The position numbers and the translations under genes are program-made. 64,000 nucleotides of DNA from Bog-756 sp963734435 (GTDB taxonomy: Bacteria; Actinomycetota; Acidimicrobiia; Acidimicrobiales; RAAP-2), in contig CAVTHA010000015.1 in assembly GCA_963734435.1 (NCBI GenBank), forward strand, positions 455,004-519,003, read 5' to 3'. The notes beneath the pieces are model-generated. The model ran no database searches, was not told where the DNA came from, and saw only the letters and a list, made by a program, of their open reading frames with translations. Below are positions 8,727 through 16,670 of the stretch, piece by piece. Each line of letters opens with the position of its first letter. Positions within the stretch are counted from its first letter, which is position 1.

Positions 8727-8732
8727 TACGTT
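8727..8732 (+). promoter_or_regulatory. Candidate -10 hexamer for the prepilin peptidase gene
   Basis: TACGTT, then 6 nt, then GTG at 8739, with no Shine-Dalgarno sequence. The 8586-8726 stretch upstream shows no gene and no clear -35 box. Confidence 0.4.
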
Positions 8733-8738
8733 GCGGGC

Positions 8739-9536
8739 GTGGATTCCCTGCTGGTGGCCGGGCTCTCGGTCGCCGGGCTCGCCATCGGCGGTGCCCTGGA
8801 CCCGCTGGGCCGGCGGCTGGCCGAACTCAGCCGGGCCGAGGACGAGGGGGCCAGGGCGGTCGCCGCCCAGGTGGAGGAAGTCGTCACCGAGGCATGGCGG
8901 TCGGCCGACAGCGATGACGCCGACGACCCGGCGGCGGTGGTCGGAGCCGATCTGGCACCGAAGGGGAACGCACCGGGTCGTACAGTCACCGCCGCTCTCG
9001 TCACCGGTGCGCTCTTCGGAGGGGCGGCGGCCCACTTCGGCGCGCACGTGGTGCTCGCTCCGTTCTGCGTCTTCTTCGCCATGCTGGTGACGGTGTCCTT
9101 CACCGATCTCACCTACCGACTGGTGCCGCGGCGGCTGATCTACGGGGCACTGGCCCTCATCGTCCCGCTGCTCGTCGTGACGGCATCGGTGGACGACTCC
9201 TTCGGCGACCTGACCGGCGCGGCCATCGCCGGCGGGGTCGCCTTCGCCGTCTTCTTCGCCATTTGGTGGTTCGTCCCCCAGGGCATGGGCTTCGGTGACG
9301 TCCGGCTGGCCGGCACCATCGGGCTCACGGTGGGCTACCTCAGCCTCATCCACGCCTACGTGGCGTTCCTGGCCGGGTTCGTGCTCGGCATGGTCGTCGG
9401 CCTCGCCATGATGGTCGTCTCGGGCGCGGGGCGCAGGACCCGGATCCCGTTCGCCCCGTCGCTGGGGGCCGGAGCCGTCATCGCCGTCTTCTGGGGGGGA
9501 CAGCTGGCCCACGACCTCTTCCACACGGCGAGCTGA
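8739..9536 (+). CDS. Type IV prepilin peptidase (A24 family)
   Basis: A 265-residue polytopic membrane aspartic protease predicted to clip leader peptides from type IV pilin-like precursors. After an N-terminal helix and an acidic, Ala-rich cytoplasmic insert (about residues 25-75), six or so hydrophobic segments follow. The two active-site regions are VSFTDLTYRLVPRR (first Asp) and GMGFGDVRLAG (the GxGD motif, second Asp). The N-terminal cysteine-rich methylase domain of classic PilD is absent, as in many actinobacterial versions. No pilin or ATPase genes are in this window, so its substrate is elsewhere. Confidence 0.85.
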   Translation: MDSLLVAGLSVAGLAIGGALDPLGRRLAELSRAEDEGARAVAAQVEEVVTEAWRSADSDDADDPAAVVGADLAPKGNAPGRTVTAALVTGALFGGAAAHFGAHVVLAPFCVFFAMLVTVSFTDLTYRLVPRRLIYGALALIVPLLVVTASVDDSFGDLTGAAIAGGVAFAVFFAIWWFVPQGMGFGDVRLAGTIGLTVGYLSLIHAYVAFLAGFVLGMVVGLAMMVVSGAGRRTRIPFAPSLGAGAVIAVFWGGQLAHDLFHTAS

Positions 9537-9571
9537 CGCCGTCGGGAACGGGGCGGCGCCCGGCCCCCGAG

Positions 9572-9577
9572 TAGATT
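9572..9577 (+). promoter_or_regulatory. Candidate -10 hexamer for aroC
   Basis: TAGATT, 7 nt, ATG at 9585. It is likely the main promoter of the aro cluster, because aroC-aroK-aroB-aroQ are joined by overlaps with no later gap. Confidence 0.5.
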
Positions 9578-9584
9578 TGCCTCG

Positions 9585-10817
9585 ATGTTGCGCTTCCTCA
9601 CCGCCGGCGAGTCACACGGCCGCGCCCTCGTGACCGTGGTCGAAGGGGTGCCGGCCGGCCTGCTGGTGACGTCGGGCGACATCCAGCGAGGACTGGCCCG
9701 CCGACGGTTGGGGTTCGGGCGTGGGCCGCGCATGCGTTTCGAGGCCGACGAGATCACCCTGCTCGGTGGCATTCGCCACGGCCGGACCATCGGATCACCG
9801 ATCGCCATCGAGATCGCCAACACCGAGTGGCCCAAGTGGGAGGCCGAGATGTCGCCCGATCCGGGGGTGCCCTCGAAGGTGCTGACCCAACCCCGGCCCG
9901 GTCATGCCGACCTTTCGGGCATGCTCAAGTACGGCCTCGACGACGCCCGCGACGTACTCGAGCGCGCCTCGGCTCGCGAGACGGCCGCCCGGGTGGCGGC
10001 GGGCACCGTCGCCAAGCTCCTGCTGGGTCAGATCGGGGTGGACGTGCTCAGTCACATCGTGGAGCTCGGCGGGGAGCGGGCCGAGCCCGGTCCATTGCCG
10101 ACGGTCGAGCAGCTGGTCGCGCTGGACGAGTCGCCGGTGCGCTGCGGCGACCCCGACGCCGAGCGGCGCATGGTGGCGGCAGTCAAGGCGGCGGCCAAGG
10201 ACGGCGACTCGCTCGGTGGCGTGGCCGAAGTCATCGCCTACGGCGTCCCGGTCGGCCTCGGCAGCCACGTCCACTGGGACCGGCGCCTCGATGCCTCGCT
10301 GGCCCAGGCCGTCATGAGCATCCAGGCCATCAAGGCGGTAGAACTCGGCGACGGAGCTGAGCTGGCGGCGCGGCGCGGGTCGGAGGCGCACGACGCCATC
10401 CGGTTGTCCACCGCCGACGACCACGGGGACGGAGACAGTGATCCGGGCGCCCTCGGCGGCGGCTATGTCCGCGACACCCACCATGCCGGGGGCGTGGAGG
10501 GCGGCATCTCCACCGGTGGCCCCATCGTGGTCCGGGCGTCGATGAAACCGCTCGCCACTCTCAACCGGCCGACGCTCGGCACCGTCGACGTGGCGTCCAA
10601 GGAGGCCACCATCTCCTTCAAGGAGCGGACCGACGTCACCGCCGTGCCGGCCATGGGCGTGGTGGCCGAGACGATGGTGGCCCTGGTTCTCGCGGACGAG
10701 GCGGTCCGCAAGTTCGGCGGCGACTCGGTCGAGGAATTCCGGCGCAACCGGCTCGGTTATCTGGCCGCGCTGGGCCAGACGCCGTCGGCGGCGCCGCCAC
10801 CGGTGGTCGATGGTTGA
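9585..10817 (+). CDS. aroC: Chorismate synthase
   Basis: Last step of the shikimate pathway: it converts EPSP to chorismate using reduced FMN. 410 residues, intact. Signatures include FLTAGESHGRALVTVVEG at the N-terminus, RRRLGFGRGPRMRFE (FMN/phosphate contacts), ERASARETAARVAAG and DTHHAGGVEGGISTGGP, with an Ala/Pro-rich tail. It is the first gene of the aro cluster; the stop overlaps the aroK start by 8 nt. Gene order aroC-aroK-aroB-aroQ followed by pepP-like and efp genes is typical of Actinomycetota. Confidence 0.97.
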   Translation: MLRFLTAGESHGRALVTVVEGVPAGLLVTSGDIQRGLARRRLGFGRGPRMRFEADEITLLGGIRHGRTIGSPIAIEIANTEWPKWEAEMSPDPGVPSKVLTQPRPGHADLSGMLKYGLDDARDVLERASARETAARVAAGTVAKLLLGQIGVDVLSHIVELGGERAEPGPLPTVEQLVALDESPVRCGDPDAERRMVAAVKAAAKDGDSLGGVAEVIAYGVPVGLGSHVHWDRRLDASLAQAVMSIQAIKAVELGDGAELAARRGSEAHDAIRLSTADDHGDGDSDPGALGGGYVRDTHHAGGVEGGISTGGPIVVRASMKPLATLNRPTLGTVDVASKEATISFKERTDVTAVPAMGVVAETMVALVLADEAVRKFGGDSVEEFRRNRLGYLAALGQTPSAAPPPVVDG

Positions 10818-11352
10818 CCGGATCATCCTGGTGGGCATGATGGGGGTGGGCAAGACGACGGTCGGCAGCCGCCTGGCCGAGCGTCTCGGATGGGCCTACT
10901 TCGACTCGGACGCGCAGGTGATGGCGACCACCGGCCGTAGCGTGCCCGAGCTGTTCGCCGAGGAGGGCGAGGCGGCCTTCCGCGCCGCCGAGTCGAGGGT
11001 CCTCACCGACGCCCTCACCGGTGACGAGCCGGTGGTGGTCTCGGCTGCCGGGGGCGTGATCCTGTCCGAGGCCAACCGCCGTTTGCTGGCGGGATCGGGC
11101 ATCGTGGTCTGGATGCGGGCCGACCCTGCGGTCCTCGCCCGTCGGGTGGGGACCGGAGTGGGCCGACCCTTGCTGGACGCCGACCCGCCGGCGGTGCTGT
11201 CCGAGCTCGACCGCAAGCGCCGAGCTCTCTACGCGTCGGTGGCGGCGGTCACCGTCGACGTGGACGAGCTGACCCCCAAGCAGGTGGTCGACCGGGTGCT
11301 CGCCGACCCGGCCCTGGTCGAGGCGGGCATCGGCCCCGGCTCCCGCCGGTGA
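10810..11352 (+). CDS. aroK: Shikimate kinase
   Basis: Phosphorylates shikimate at the 3-hydroxyl with ATP. 180 residues with the P-loop GMMGVGKTTVG at about residues 8-18, the substrate Asp motif FDSDAQV, and the substrate loop SAAGGVILSEANR; the lid region contains RRVGTGVGRPLL. It overlaps aroC by 8 nt and its GTGA stop/start junction overlaps aroB by 4 nt, indicating translational coupling. Confidence 0.96.
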   Translation: MVDRIILVGMMGVGKTTVGSRLAERLGWAYFDSDAQVMATTGRSVPELFAEEGEAAFRAAESRVLTDALTGDEPVVVSAAGGVILSEANRRLLAGSGIVVWMRADPAVLARRVGTGVGRPLLDADPPAVLSELDRKRRALYASVAAVTVDVDELTPKQVVDRVLADPALVEAGIGPGSRR

Positions 11353-12426
11353 GGTCGGTCCCGGTCGAGCTGGGGGACCGGCGCTACGAGGTCGTGGTGG
11401 GAGCGGGCGTCCGCCACCAGCTGGCCGAGCGGGTGGCAGCGGTGGCCCCGGACGCATCGAGAGCGGCGGTGGTGACCCAGCCGGGGATCGGCGTCAGCGT
11501 CGACCCGGGGATCGCCACCACGGTGTTCGAGGTGCCCGACACCGAGGCGGCCAAGTCGTTGCGGGTCGTCGAGGGGCTCTGCCGCGACTTCGCCCGGGCC
11601 GGGGTCAGCCGGTCCGACCTGGTGGTGGCGGTCGGGGGCGGTGTGGTCACCGACGTGGCCGGGTTCGCCGCCGCCACCTTCCACCGCGGGACGCGCTACG
11701 TGAACGTGGCCACCAGCTTGCTCGGCCAGGTCGACGCGGCCATCGGCGGCAAGACCGGGGTGAACCTGGAAGAAGGGAAGAACCTGGTGGGCGCGTTCTG
11801 GCAACCGAAGGCGGTCCTGTGCGACACCGAGGTGCTCGCCTCCTTGCCGCCCCGGGAGTGGGCCTCGGGCCGGGGGGAGATGGCCAAGTATGCGTTGCTC
11901 GGCGGCTCGGCCGGCGCCGAGGTCCCATCCGGAACCGGGCTGCTCGACCTCCCGCTGGACGAACAGGTGGCCTGTTGCGCGGCGGTGAAGGCCGGCGTGG
12001 TAGCCGCCGACGAGCTCGAGGGGGGGCGGCGGGCCATCCTCAATTACGGCCATACGCTGGCCCATGCCCTCGAGGCCTCGGCCTTCGGCGCCGGCGGCGG
12101 CTCGGACCTGCGCCACGGGGAGGCGGTGGCCGTCGGTCTGGTCTTCGCCGCCCTCCTGGCCGAGCGGCTCGGACGCATCGACCAGGAGCGGGTCGAGCTC
12201 CACCGGCGGGTGGTCGGCGGGTTCGACCTCTCGTGGCGGCTGCCCGCCGGATGCCGACCCCGATCGACTGGTCGCCTTCATGACCCGAGACAAGAAGGCG
12301 CGGCACGACCTCACCTTCGTCCTGGACGGCCCGAAGGGCGTGGAGCCGGTGCACGGCATCGGCCCGGACGAGGTGGTCGCTACCCTGGCGGACATGGAAC
12401 GGGCCGGACCGGGCGGGCGAGGATGA
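11349..12426 (+). CDS. aroB: 3-dehydroquinate synthase, frameshifted near the 3' end
   Basis: Converts DAHP to 3-dehydroquinate with NAD and a divalent metal. The corrected length is 358 residues. Visible motifs: GGGVVTDVAGFAAATFHRG (NAD site), TSLLGQVDAAIGGKTGVN and the metal-binding NYGHTLAHALE. The frame breaks at 12249-12250, where one extra G in CCGCCGGATG disrupts LPADADPDRLVAF; the last 58 residues (FMTRDKKARHDLTFVL onward) are read in the next frame. Start GTG 11349 overlaps aroK; the stop overlaps the aroQ ATG at 12423 (ATGA). Unless corrected, the broken frame would fuse artificially to aroQ. Confidence 0.94.
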
Positions 12427-12882
12427 GCGACGGCGGGCTCATCGTGCTGCTGTCCGGGCCCAACCTCGACCTCCTCGGGGACCGTGAACCGGAGGTGTAC
12501 GGGCGGGAGAAGCTGGACGACCATGTGGCGGTGGCCCGCCAGGAGGCCACCCGGCTCGGGTATGAGCTCGAGCACACCCAGACCAACCACGAGGGCGACC
12601 TGGTCGAGGCGGTCCATGGCGCCCGGGGCCGCGCCGTGGCACTCGTCGTCAACGCTGGCGCGCTCTCGCATACGTCGTGGTCCCTGCATGACGCGCTCGG
12701 CCGCCTTTGACGGGGTTGTCGTGGAGCTGCACCTTTCGAACCCCGCGGCGCGGGAGCCGTTCCGTCACACCTCGGTGATGGCACCGGTGGCCGACGGGTG
12801 CATCGCCGGCTTCGGGGGGGTCGGCTACCGGCTGGCCGTCGAAGCGGTGGACCACCTGCGCCGGGCCGGCCAGGCCGGTTGA
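12423..12882 (+). CDS. aroQ: Type II 3-dehydroquinate dehydratase, frameshifted
   Basis: Dehydrates 3-dehydroquinate to 3-dehydroshikimate. Corrected length is 152 residues, right for type II enzymes. Motifs: GPNLDLLGDREPEVYG (with the catalytic Tyr), NHEGDLVEAVHGA, NAGALSHTSWSLHDAL, then past the break ELHLSNPAAREPFRH and GFGGVGY. The break is an extra C at about 12700-12702; removing it joins ALGAFDGVVVEL. The ATG overlaps the aroB stop. Most likely a sequencing artefact in an intact gene. Confidence 0.93.
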
Positions 12883-12896
12883 GGGGAGCAGCCCCG

Positions 12897-14048
12897 ATGG
12901 AGCGCCGAGATCTGGCCCCGTCCGATCTGGGCCTGCGGATCGGGCGCCTGCGGGACCTGCTGGCCCGGGCCGGGCCCGAGCAAGAGCCGGTCGATGGGCT
13001 GATGGTGACCACACCGGCCAACATCCGTTGGCTGAGCGGGTTCAGCGGGTCGGCCGGCTCGCTCCTGGTCACCACCGAACGCGCCCTGCTGGTGACGGAC
13101 GGAAGGTACCGGACCCAGGCGGTCGAGCAGGTGGCCGCCGGCGGTGTGCAGCTCGACATCGACATGTCCATCGGCGGTGTCCAGGCCCAGCGCCAGGAAC
13201 TGGCCACGGCCGCGGGCGGCCTCCGCACCATCGGTCTGGAGGCCGACCACGTGAGCTGGGCGGCCCAGCGGTCGTGGGAGGAGCTGTTCGCCCCGGCCGA
13301 GCTGTCCCCGACCCGAGGGGTCATCGAGCAGCTCAGGATGGTGAAGGACGCCGGCGAGGTGGACCGCATGGCCCGGGCCGCGGCCATCGCCGACGAGGCC
13401 CTGGCGGCGGTGCTGCCGATGCTCAGGGCCGCCGGGGCCCGGCAGGCGGACGGCACCCTCACCGAATCGCGGTTCGCCTCGGCCCTCGACCACGCCATGC
13501 GGGAGCGCGGTGCGGAGGACAGCGCGTTCGAGACCATCGTGGCGTCGGGTGAGAACTCGGCCAAGCCCCACGCCCGGCCGGGAGACCGGACCATCAGGCC
13601 GGGCGACCCGGTGGTGGTCGACTTCGGGGCGGTCTTCGAGGGCTACCGCTCGGACATGACCCGCACCTTCTGCATCGGCGGCCCGCCCACCGGCGAGCTG
13701 GCCACGCTCTTCGACCTGGTGGCCGACTCTCAGCAGCAGGGGGTCCGATCGGTCGGGCCCGGGGTGGTCGCCGGCGCCGTCGACCAGGCCTGCCGCCAGG
13801 TGATCGCGGCGTCGGGATGGGGGGAGCGGTTCGAGCACGGGACCGGGCACGGAGTCGGGCTGGACATCCACGAGGCGCCGTCGGTGGGTCCGGGGTCCAC
13901 TGCTATCCTCGAGCCCGGCACCGTGGTCACCGTGGAGCCCGGCGTGTACGTCCCGGCCACCGGCGGTGTCCGGATCGAGGACACCCTGGTGGTGACCGAG
14001 GACGGCAGCCGCACCCTCACGCTCTTCCCGAAAGAGGTCGCCATCTGA
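12897..14048 (+). CDS. Xaa-Pro aminopeptidase (M24 family)
   Basis: 383-residue metallopeptidase of the pita-bread fold that removes N-terminal residues before proline. The N-terminal domain starts RIGRLRDLLARAG and contains NIRWLSGFSGSAGSLLV. The catalytic domain carries the dinuclear metal ligands: DFGAVFEGYRSDMTR (two Asp), GHGVGLDIHEAP (His), TVEPGVYV (Glu) and GVRIEDTLVV (Glu). ATG at 12897 has GGGGAG upstream; an earlier in-frame start lies inside aroQ. Its stop overlaps the efp start by one base. Aminopeptidase P-like genes beside efp are common in actinobacteria. Confidence 0.92.
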   Translation: MERRDLAPSDLGLRIGRLRDLLARAGPEQEPVDGLMVTTPANIRWLSGFSGSAGSLLVTTERALLVTDGRYRTQAVEQVAAGGVQLDIDMSIGGVQAQRQELATAAGGLRTIGLEADHVSWAAQRSWEELFAPAELSPTRGVIEQLRMVKDAGEVDRMARAAAIADEALAAVLPMLRAAGARQADGTLTESRFASALDHAMRERGAEDSAFETIVASGENSAKPHARPGDRTIRPGDPVVVDFGAVFEGYRSDMTRTFCIGGPPTGELATLFDLVADSQQQGVRSVGPGVVAGAVDQACRQVIAASGWGERFEHGTGHGVGLDIHEAPSVGPGSTAILEPGTVVTVEPGVYVPATGGVRIEDTLVVTEDGSRTLTLFPKEVAI

Positions 14049-14608
14049 TGGCCGTCTCCACCAATGATCTCCGCAACGGCATGACCCTGGACCTCCCCGA
14101 AGGCCTGTTCTCGGTGGTCGAGTTCCAGCACGTGAAGCCGGGCAAGGGCGGCGCCTTCGTACGGACCCGCCTCAAGAACCAGCGCACCGGGGCGGTGATC
14201 GACCGGACCTACCGGGCGGACGAGAAGCTCGAGCAAGCCATCATCGACAAGCGCGAGATGCAGTTCCTCTACCGGGACGGCCCCGACTACGTGTTCATGG
14301 ACACCGCCTCCTACGAGCAGCTCCAGGTCGAGACCGGCCTCCTCGGGGACGCGGCCAAGTACCTGAAGGAAGGGGACGACGCCGTGCTCCAGTTCTTCGG
14401 GACCGAGATCGTGGGGGTCGACCTCCCGGCGGCGGTGGCGCTCACCGTGGCCGTCACCGAACCCGGCCTGCAGGGGGACCGGGTCTCGGGGGCCCGTAAG
14501 CCCGCCACCCTGGAGACAGGGCTGGTGCTCCAGGTGCCGCTCTTCGTCAACCCGGGGGAGAAGATCAAGGTCGACACGCGGACCGGGGAGTACCTCACCC
14601 GGGCCTGA
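14048..14608 (+). CDS. efp: Translation elongation factor P
   Basis: 186 residues; it relieves ribosome stalling at polyproline stretches. The N-terminal KOW-like domain holds the loop KPGKGGAF, whose central Lys is the usual tip residue; domains II and III follow (QFLYRDGPDYVFMDTASYEQ and the C-terminal PLFVNPGEKIKVDTRTGEY signature). Length is standard. The start overlaps the preceding stop by one base (TGATG). No EF-P modification genes are seen nearby. Confidence 0.97.
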   Translation: MAVSTNDLRNGMTLDLPEGLFSVVEFQHVKPGKGGAFVRTRLKNQRTGAVIDRTYRADEKLEQAIIDKREMQFLYRDGPDYVFMDTASYEQLQVETGLLGDAAKYLKEGDDAVLQFFGTEIVGVDLPAAVALTVAVTEPGLQGDRVSGARKPATLETGLVLQVPLFVNPGEKIKVDTRTGEYLTRA

Positions 14609-14642
14609 CCCACCGGTCCGGCCCCGAAGGGGACCCGAATTC

Positions 14643-15092
14643 ATGGACGGAGCCTCCCGCCACCAGGCCCGCGAGCGGGCCCTCACCCTGCTGTACGAGG
14701 CCGAGCTCAAAGGTGAACCCGTCGCCCAGGTGGTGGACGGGCTCCCGGTGGCACCCGACGCCTACACGGCCGCCGTGGTGCAGACGGTGGAAGACCGCCG
14801 GTCCGAGATCGACGACCTGGTCGGGCAGGCGGCCATCGGATGGGACGTGCCACGCATGGCGGTGGTCGACCGCAACGTCCTGCGACTGGCCGTGGCCGAA
14901 CTGCTCGGGTCGCCGGACGTCCCCACCGCGGTCATCCTCGACGAGGCGGTGGAGCTGGCCGCGGTGTACTCGACCGACGACTCGGGGCGTTTCGTCAACG
15001 GGGTGCTCGCCACGCTGGCGGCGCGCCTTCGGGGGCCGGAGGCCCGGCCCGGGGGCGGACCAGGTGGCGAGGAAGGTATAGTCGGGTCCTGA
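14643..15092 (+). CDS. nusB: Transcription antitermination factor NusB
   Basis: 149-residue all-helical RNA-binding protein that, with S10, binds boxA of rRNA transcripts to prevent early termination. Characteristic stretches are RHQARERALTLLYEAEL at the N-terminus, VVDRNVLRLAVAELL, and PTAVILDEAVELAAVYS, ending ADGS-type SGRFVNGVLATLA. An Ala/Gly-rich tail follows. The 34-nt gap after efp has no obvious promoter. The TATAGT hexamer for the pyr operon lies within its last codons. Its probable boxA target is seen upstream of the 16S gene in this same window. Confidence 0.95.
   Translation: MDGASRHQARERALTLLYEAELKGEPVAQVVDGLPVAPDAYTAAVVQTVEDRRSEIDDLVGQAAIGWDVPRMAVVDRNVLRLAVAELLGSPDVPTAVILDEAVELAAVYSTDDSGRFVNGVLATLAARLRGPEARPGGGPGGEEGIVGS
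15077..15082 (+). promoter_or_regulatory. Candidate -10 hexamer of the pyr operon promoter
   Basis: TATAGT near the end of nusB. A transcript starting about 7 nt later would have a leader of about 45 nt containing the PyrR-type hairpin and the pyrR ribosome site. Confidence 0.5.
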
Positions 15093-15100
15093 CCGTGAAG

Positions 15101-15118
15101 CGGGTCCCGTGAGGCCCG
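15101..15118 (+). promoter_or_regulatory. Probable PyrR-binding RNA hairpin in the pyrR leader
   Basis: CGGGTCCCGTGAGGCCCG can fold with CGGG pairing CCCG and displays TCCCGTGAGGC, which closely matches the conserved PyrR-binding loop (UCCNGNGAGG). It lies between the TATAGT hexamer and the AGGAGG site of pyrR. In mycobacteria PyrR represses translation by binding such a loop near the pyrR ribosome site, and this layout fits that mode rather than attenuation, since no terminator is seen. Confidence 0.65.
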
Positions 15119-15135
15119 AACGGACAGGAGGACCA

Positions 15136-15705
15136 GTGGCCGAACGCGAACGCAGCCATGCCCGCCCGCGGGGTGCTGTGTTCGTTCCCCGGGCCCAGGT
15201 GATGTCGGCCTCGGACGTGCACCGGGCGATCACGCGGATGGCTCACGAGATCGCCGAGCGCAACCACGGTCTCCAGCACGTCGTGCTGATCGGACTGCAG
15301 ACCGGCGGTGTGTCCATCGCCGAGCGCCTGGCCGAGACGCTGGCCGAGGTCGAAGGGACCTCCGTCCCGGTCGGGACCCTCGACGTCGCCTTCTACCGCG
15401 ACGACATCGGCCTGCGGCCGGTGCTGCCCGAGGCTGTGACCGACATCCGGATGGACCTCAACGGGGCCACCGTGGTGCTGGTCGACGACGTGCTGTTCAC
15501 CGGGCGGACCGTCCGGGCCGCCCTCAACGCGTTGGGCGACTACGGGCGGGCCCAGGTCATCGAGTTGGCGGTGATGGTCGACCGGGGGCACCGCGAGCTC
15601 CCCATCCGGCCGGACTTCGTGGGCAAGAACCTGCCCACCCGGCGCGACGAGATGGTCGATGTGTCCGACGAGGGAGTCTCCCTGGGGGACCTGGTCAGCC
15701 GGTGA
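15136..15705 (+). CDS. pyrR: Bifunctional pyr operon regulator / uracil phosphoribosyltransferase PyrR
   Basis: 189 residues. It binds pyr mRNA in a UMP/PRPP-dependent way and has minor UPRTase activity. The PRPP loop VVLVDDVLFTGRTVRAAL is canonical, and VMSASDVHRAITRMAHEI and GLQTGGVSIAERLAE are family segments. GTG at 15136 was chosen because AGGAGG precedes it; an in-frame GTG at 15109 falls inside the proposed RNA hairpin. Its GTGA junction overlaps pyrB by 4 nt. It heads the pyrR-B-C-carA-carB-D-F operon and probably autoregulates it. Confidence 0.95.
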   Translation: MAERERSHARPRGAVFVPRAQVMSASDVHRAITRMAHEIAERNHGLQHVVLIGLQTGGVSIAERLAETLAEVEGTSVPVGTLDVAFYRDDIGLRPVLPEAVTDIRMDLNGATVVLVDDVLFTGRTVRAALNALGDYGRAQVIELAVMVDRGHRELPIRPDFVGKNLPTRRDEMVDVSDEGVSLGDLVSR

Positions 15706-16670
15706 CCTTCCCCACCCACCTCCTCGGCATGGACGATCTGGCGGCCGACCAGATCGTCTCGGTCCTCCAGGTGGCCGATTCCTTCGCCGAGGTGGGCCGG
15801 CGGACCAATCCGAAGGTGCCCACCCTGCGCGGCCGGACCGTCGCCACCCTGTTCTTCGAGGACTCGACCCGGACCCGGATGTCGTTCGAGACCGCGGCCA
15901 AGCGCATGTCGGCCGACGTCCTCTCGTTCGCGGCCGGCTCGTCGTCGGTGAAGAAGGGCGAGTCGCTGCGTGACACGGTCGAGACCATCGAGGCGATCGG
16001 GATCGATTCCGTGATCATCAGGCACGCATCCTCCGGGGTGCCGGCGCGGGTGGCCGGATGGGTCGAGCACTGCTCGGTGATCAATGCCGGTGACGGCTGG
16101 CACGAGCACCCGACCCAGGCCCTTCTCGACCTCTACACCGTCCGCCAGGCTCTGGGTGGCGGAGACGAGGGCGTGGCCCGCTTCGAGGGTCTGCGGGTGG
16201 CCATGGTGGGTGACATCCGTCACAGTCGGGTGGCCCGATCGCAGATCACCGCCTACGCGGCCCTGGGCGCCGAGGTCACCCTGGTGGCGCCGGCCACCCT
16301 GCTACCGCCCTCCATCGAGGGCTGGCCGGTGGTGGCGATCAGCCACCAGCTGGACGAGGTGCTGCCCAAGGCCGACGTGGTCTCCCTGCTCCGGGTGCAG
16401 TCGGAGCGGGGGAGCGGCGAGTTCGTCCCCTCGCTGCGCGAGTACACGAGCGGCTACGGCCTCACCGCCCGCCGGGCTGCCGGCCTGCAGCCGGGGGCGC
16501 TCATCCTGCACCCGGGCCCGATCGTCCGGGGGGTGGAGATCGCCTCGGACGTGGCCGAGCTCCCGGCCTCCCTCATCACCGACCAGGTGAGCAACGGTGT
16601 GGCCGTCCGAATGGCGGTGCTGTTCCTCATGCTCGGCCAGGGCTCGCTCGAGGGGACGGGTGGTGGCTGA
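15702..16670 (+). CDS. pyrB: Aspartate carbamoyltransferase catalytic subunit
   Basis: 322 residues; it makes N-carbamoyl-aspartate from carbamoyl phosphate and aspartate. Canonical motifs are FFEDSTRTRMSFE (carbamoyl-phosphate loop), HPTQALLDLYT, GDIRHSRVARSQ and, late, LILHPGPIVRGVEI. No regulatory pyrI follows, as usual in actinobacteria. The GTG start overlaps the pyrR stop (GTGA), and the 3' end overlaps pyrC by about 8 nt. Confidence 0.97.
   Translation: MTFPTHLLGMDDLAADQIVSVLQVADSFAEVGRRTNPKVPTLRGRTVATLFFEDSTRTRMSFETAAKRMSADVLSFAAGSSSVKKGESLRDTVETIEAIGIDSVIIRHASSGVPARVAGWVEHCSVINAGDGWHEHPTQALLDLYTVRQALGGGDEGVARFEGLRVAMVGDIRHSRVARSQITAYAALGAEVTLVAPATLLPPSIEGWPVVAISHQLDEVLPKADVVSLLRVQSERGSGEFVPSLREYTSGYGLTARRAAGLQPGALILHPGPIVRGVEIASDVAELPASLITDQVSNGVAVRMAVLFLMLGQGSLEGTGGG

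Noticed and set aside
7143..9524. 793-codon minus-strand frame that would fuse the cysteine-rich protein to a long N-terminal part
   Set aside because: Only the last 256 codons have family-like sequence; the rest is the shadow of the nfuA-like and prepilin peptidase genes.
11349..12710. Apparent AroB-AroQ fusion protein
   Set aside because: Results from the indel at 12250 leaving aroB in the aroQ frame; the real junction is an ATGA overlap at 12423.
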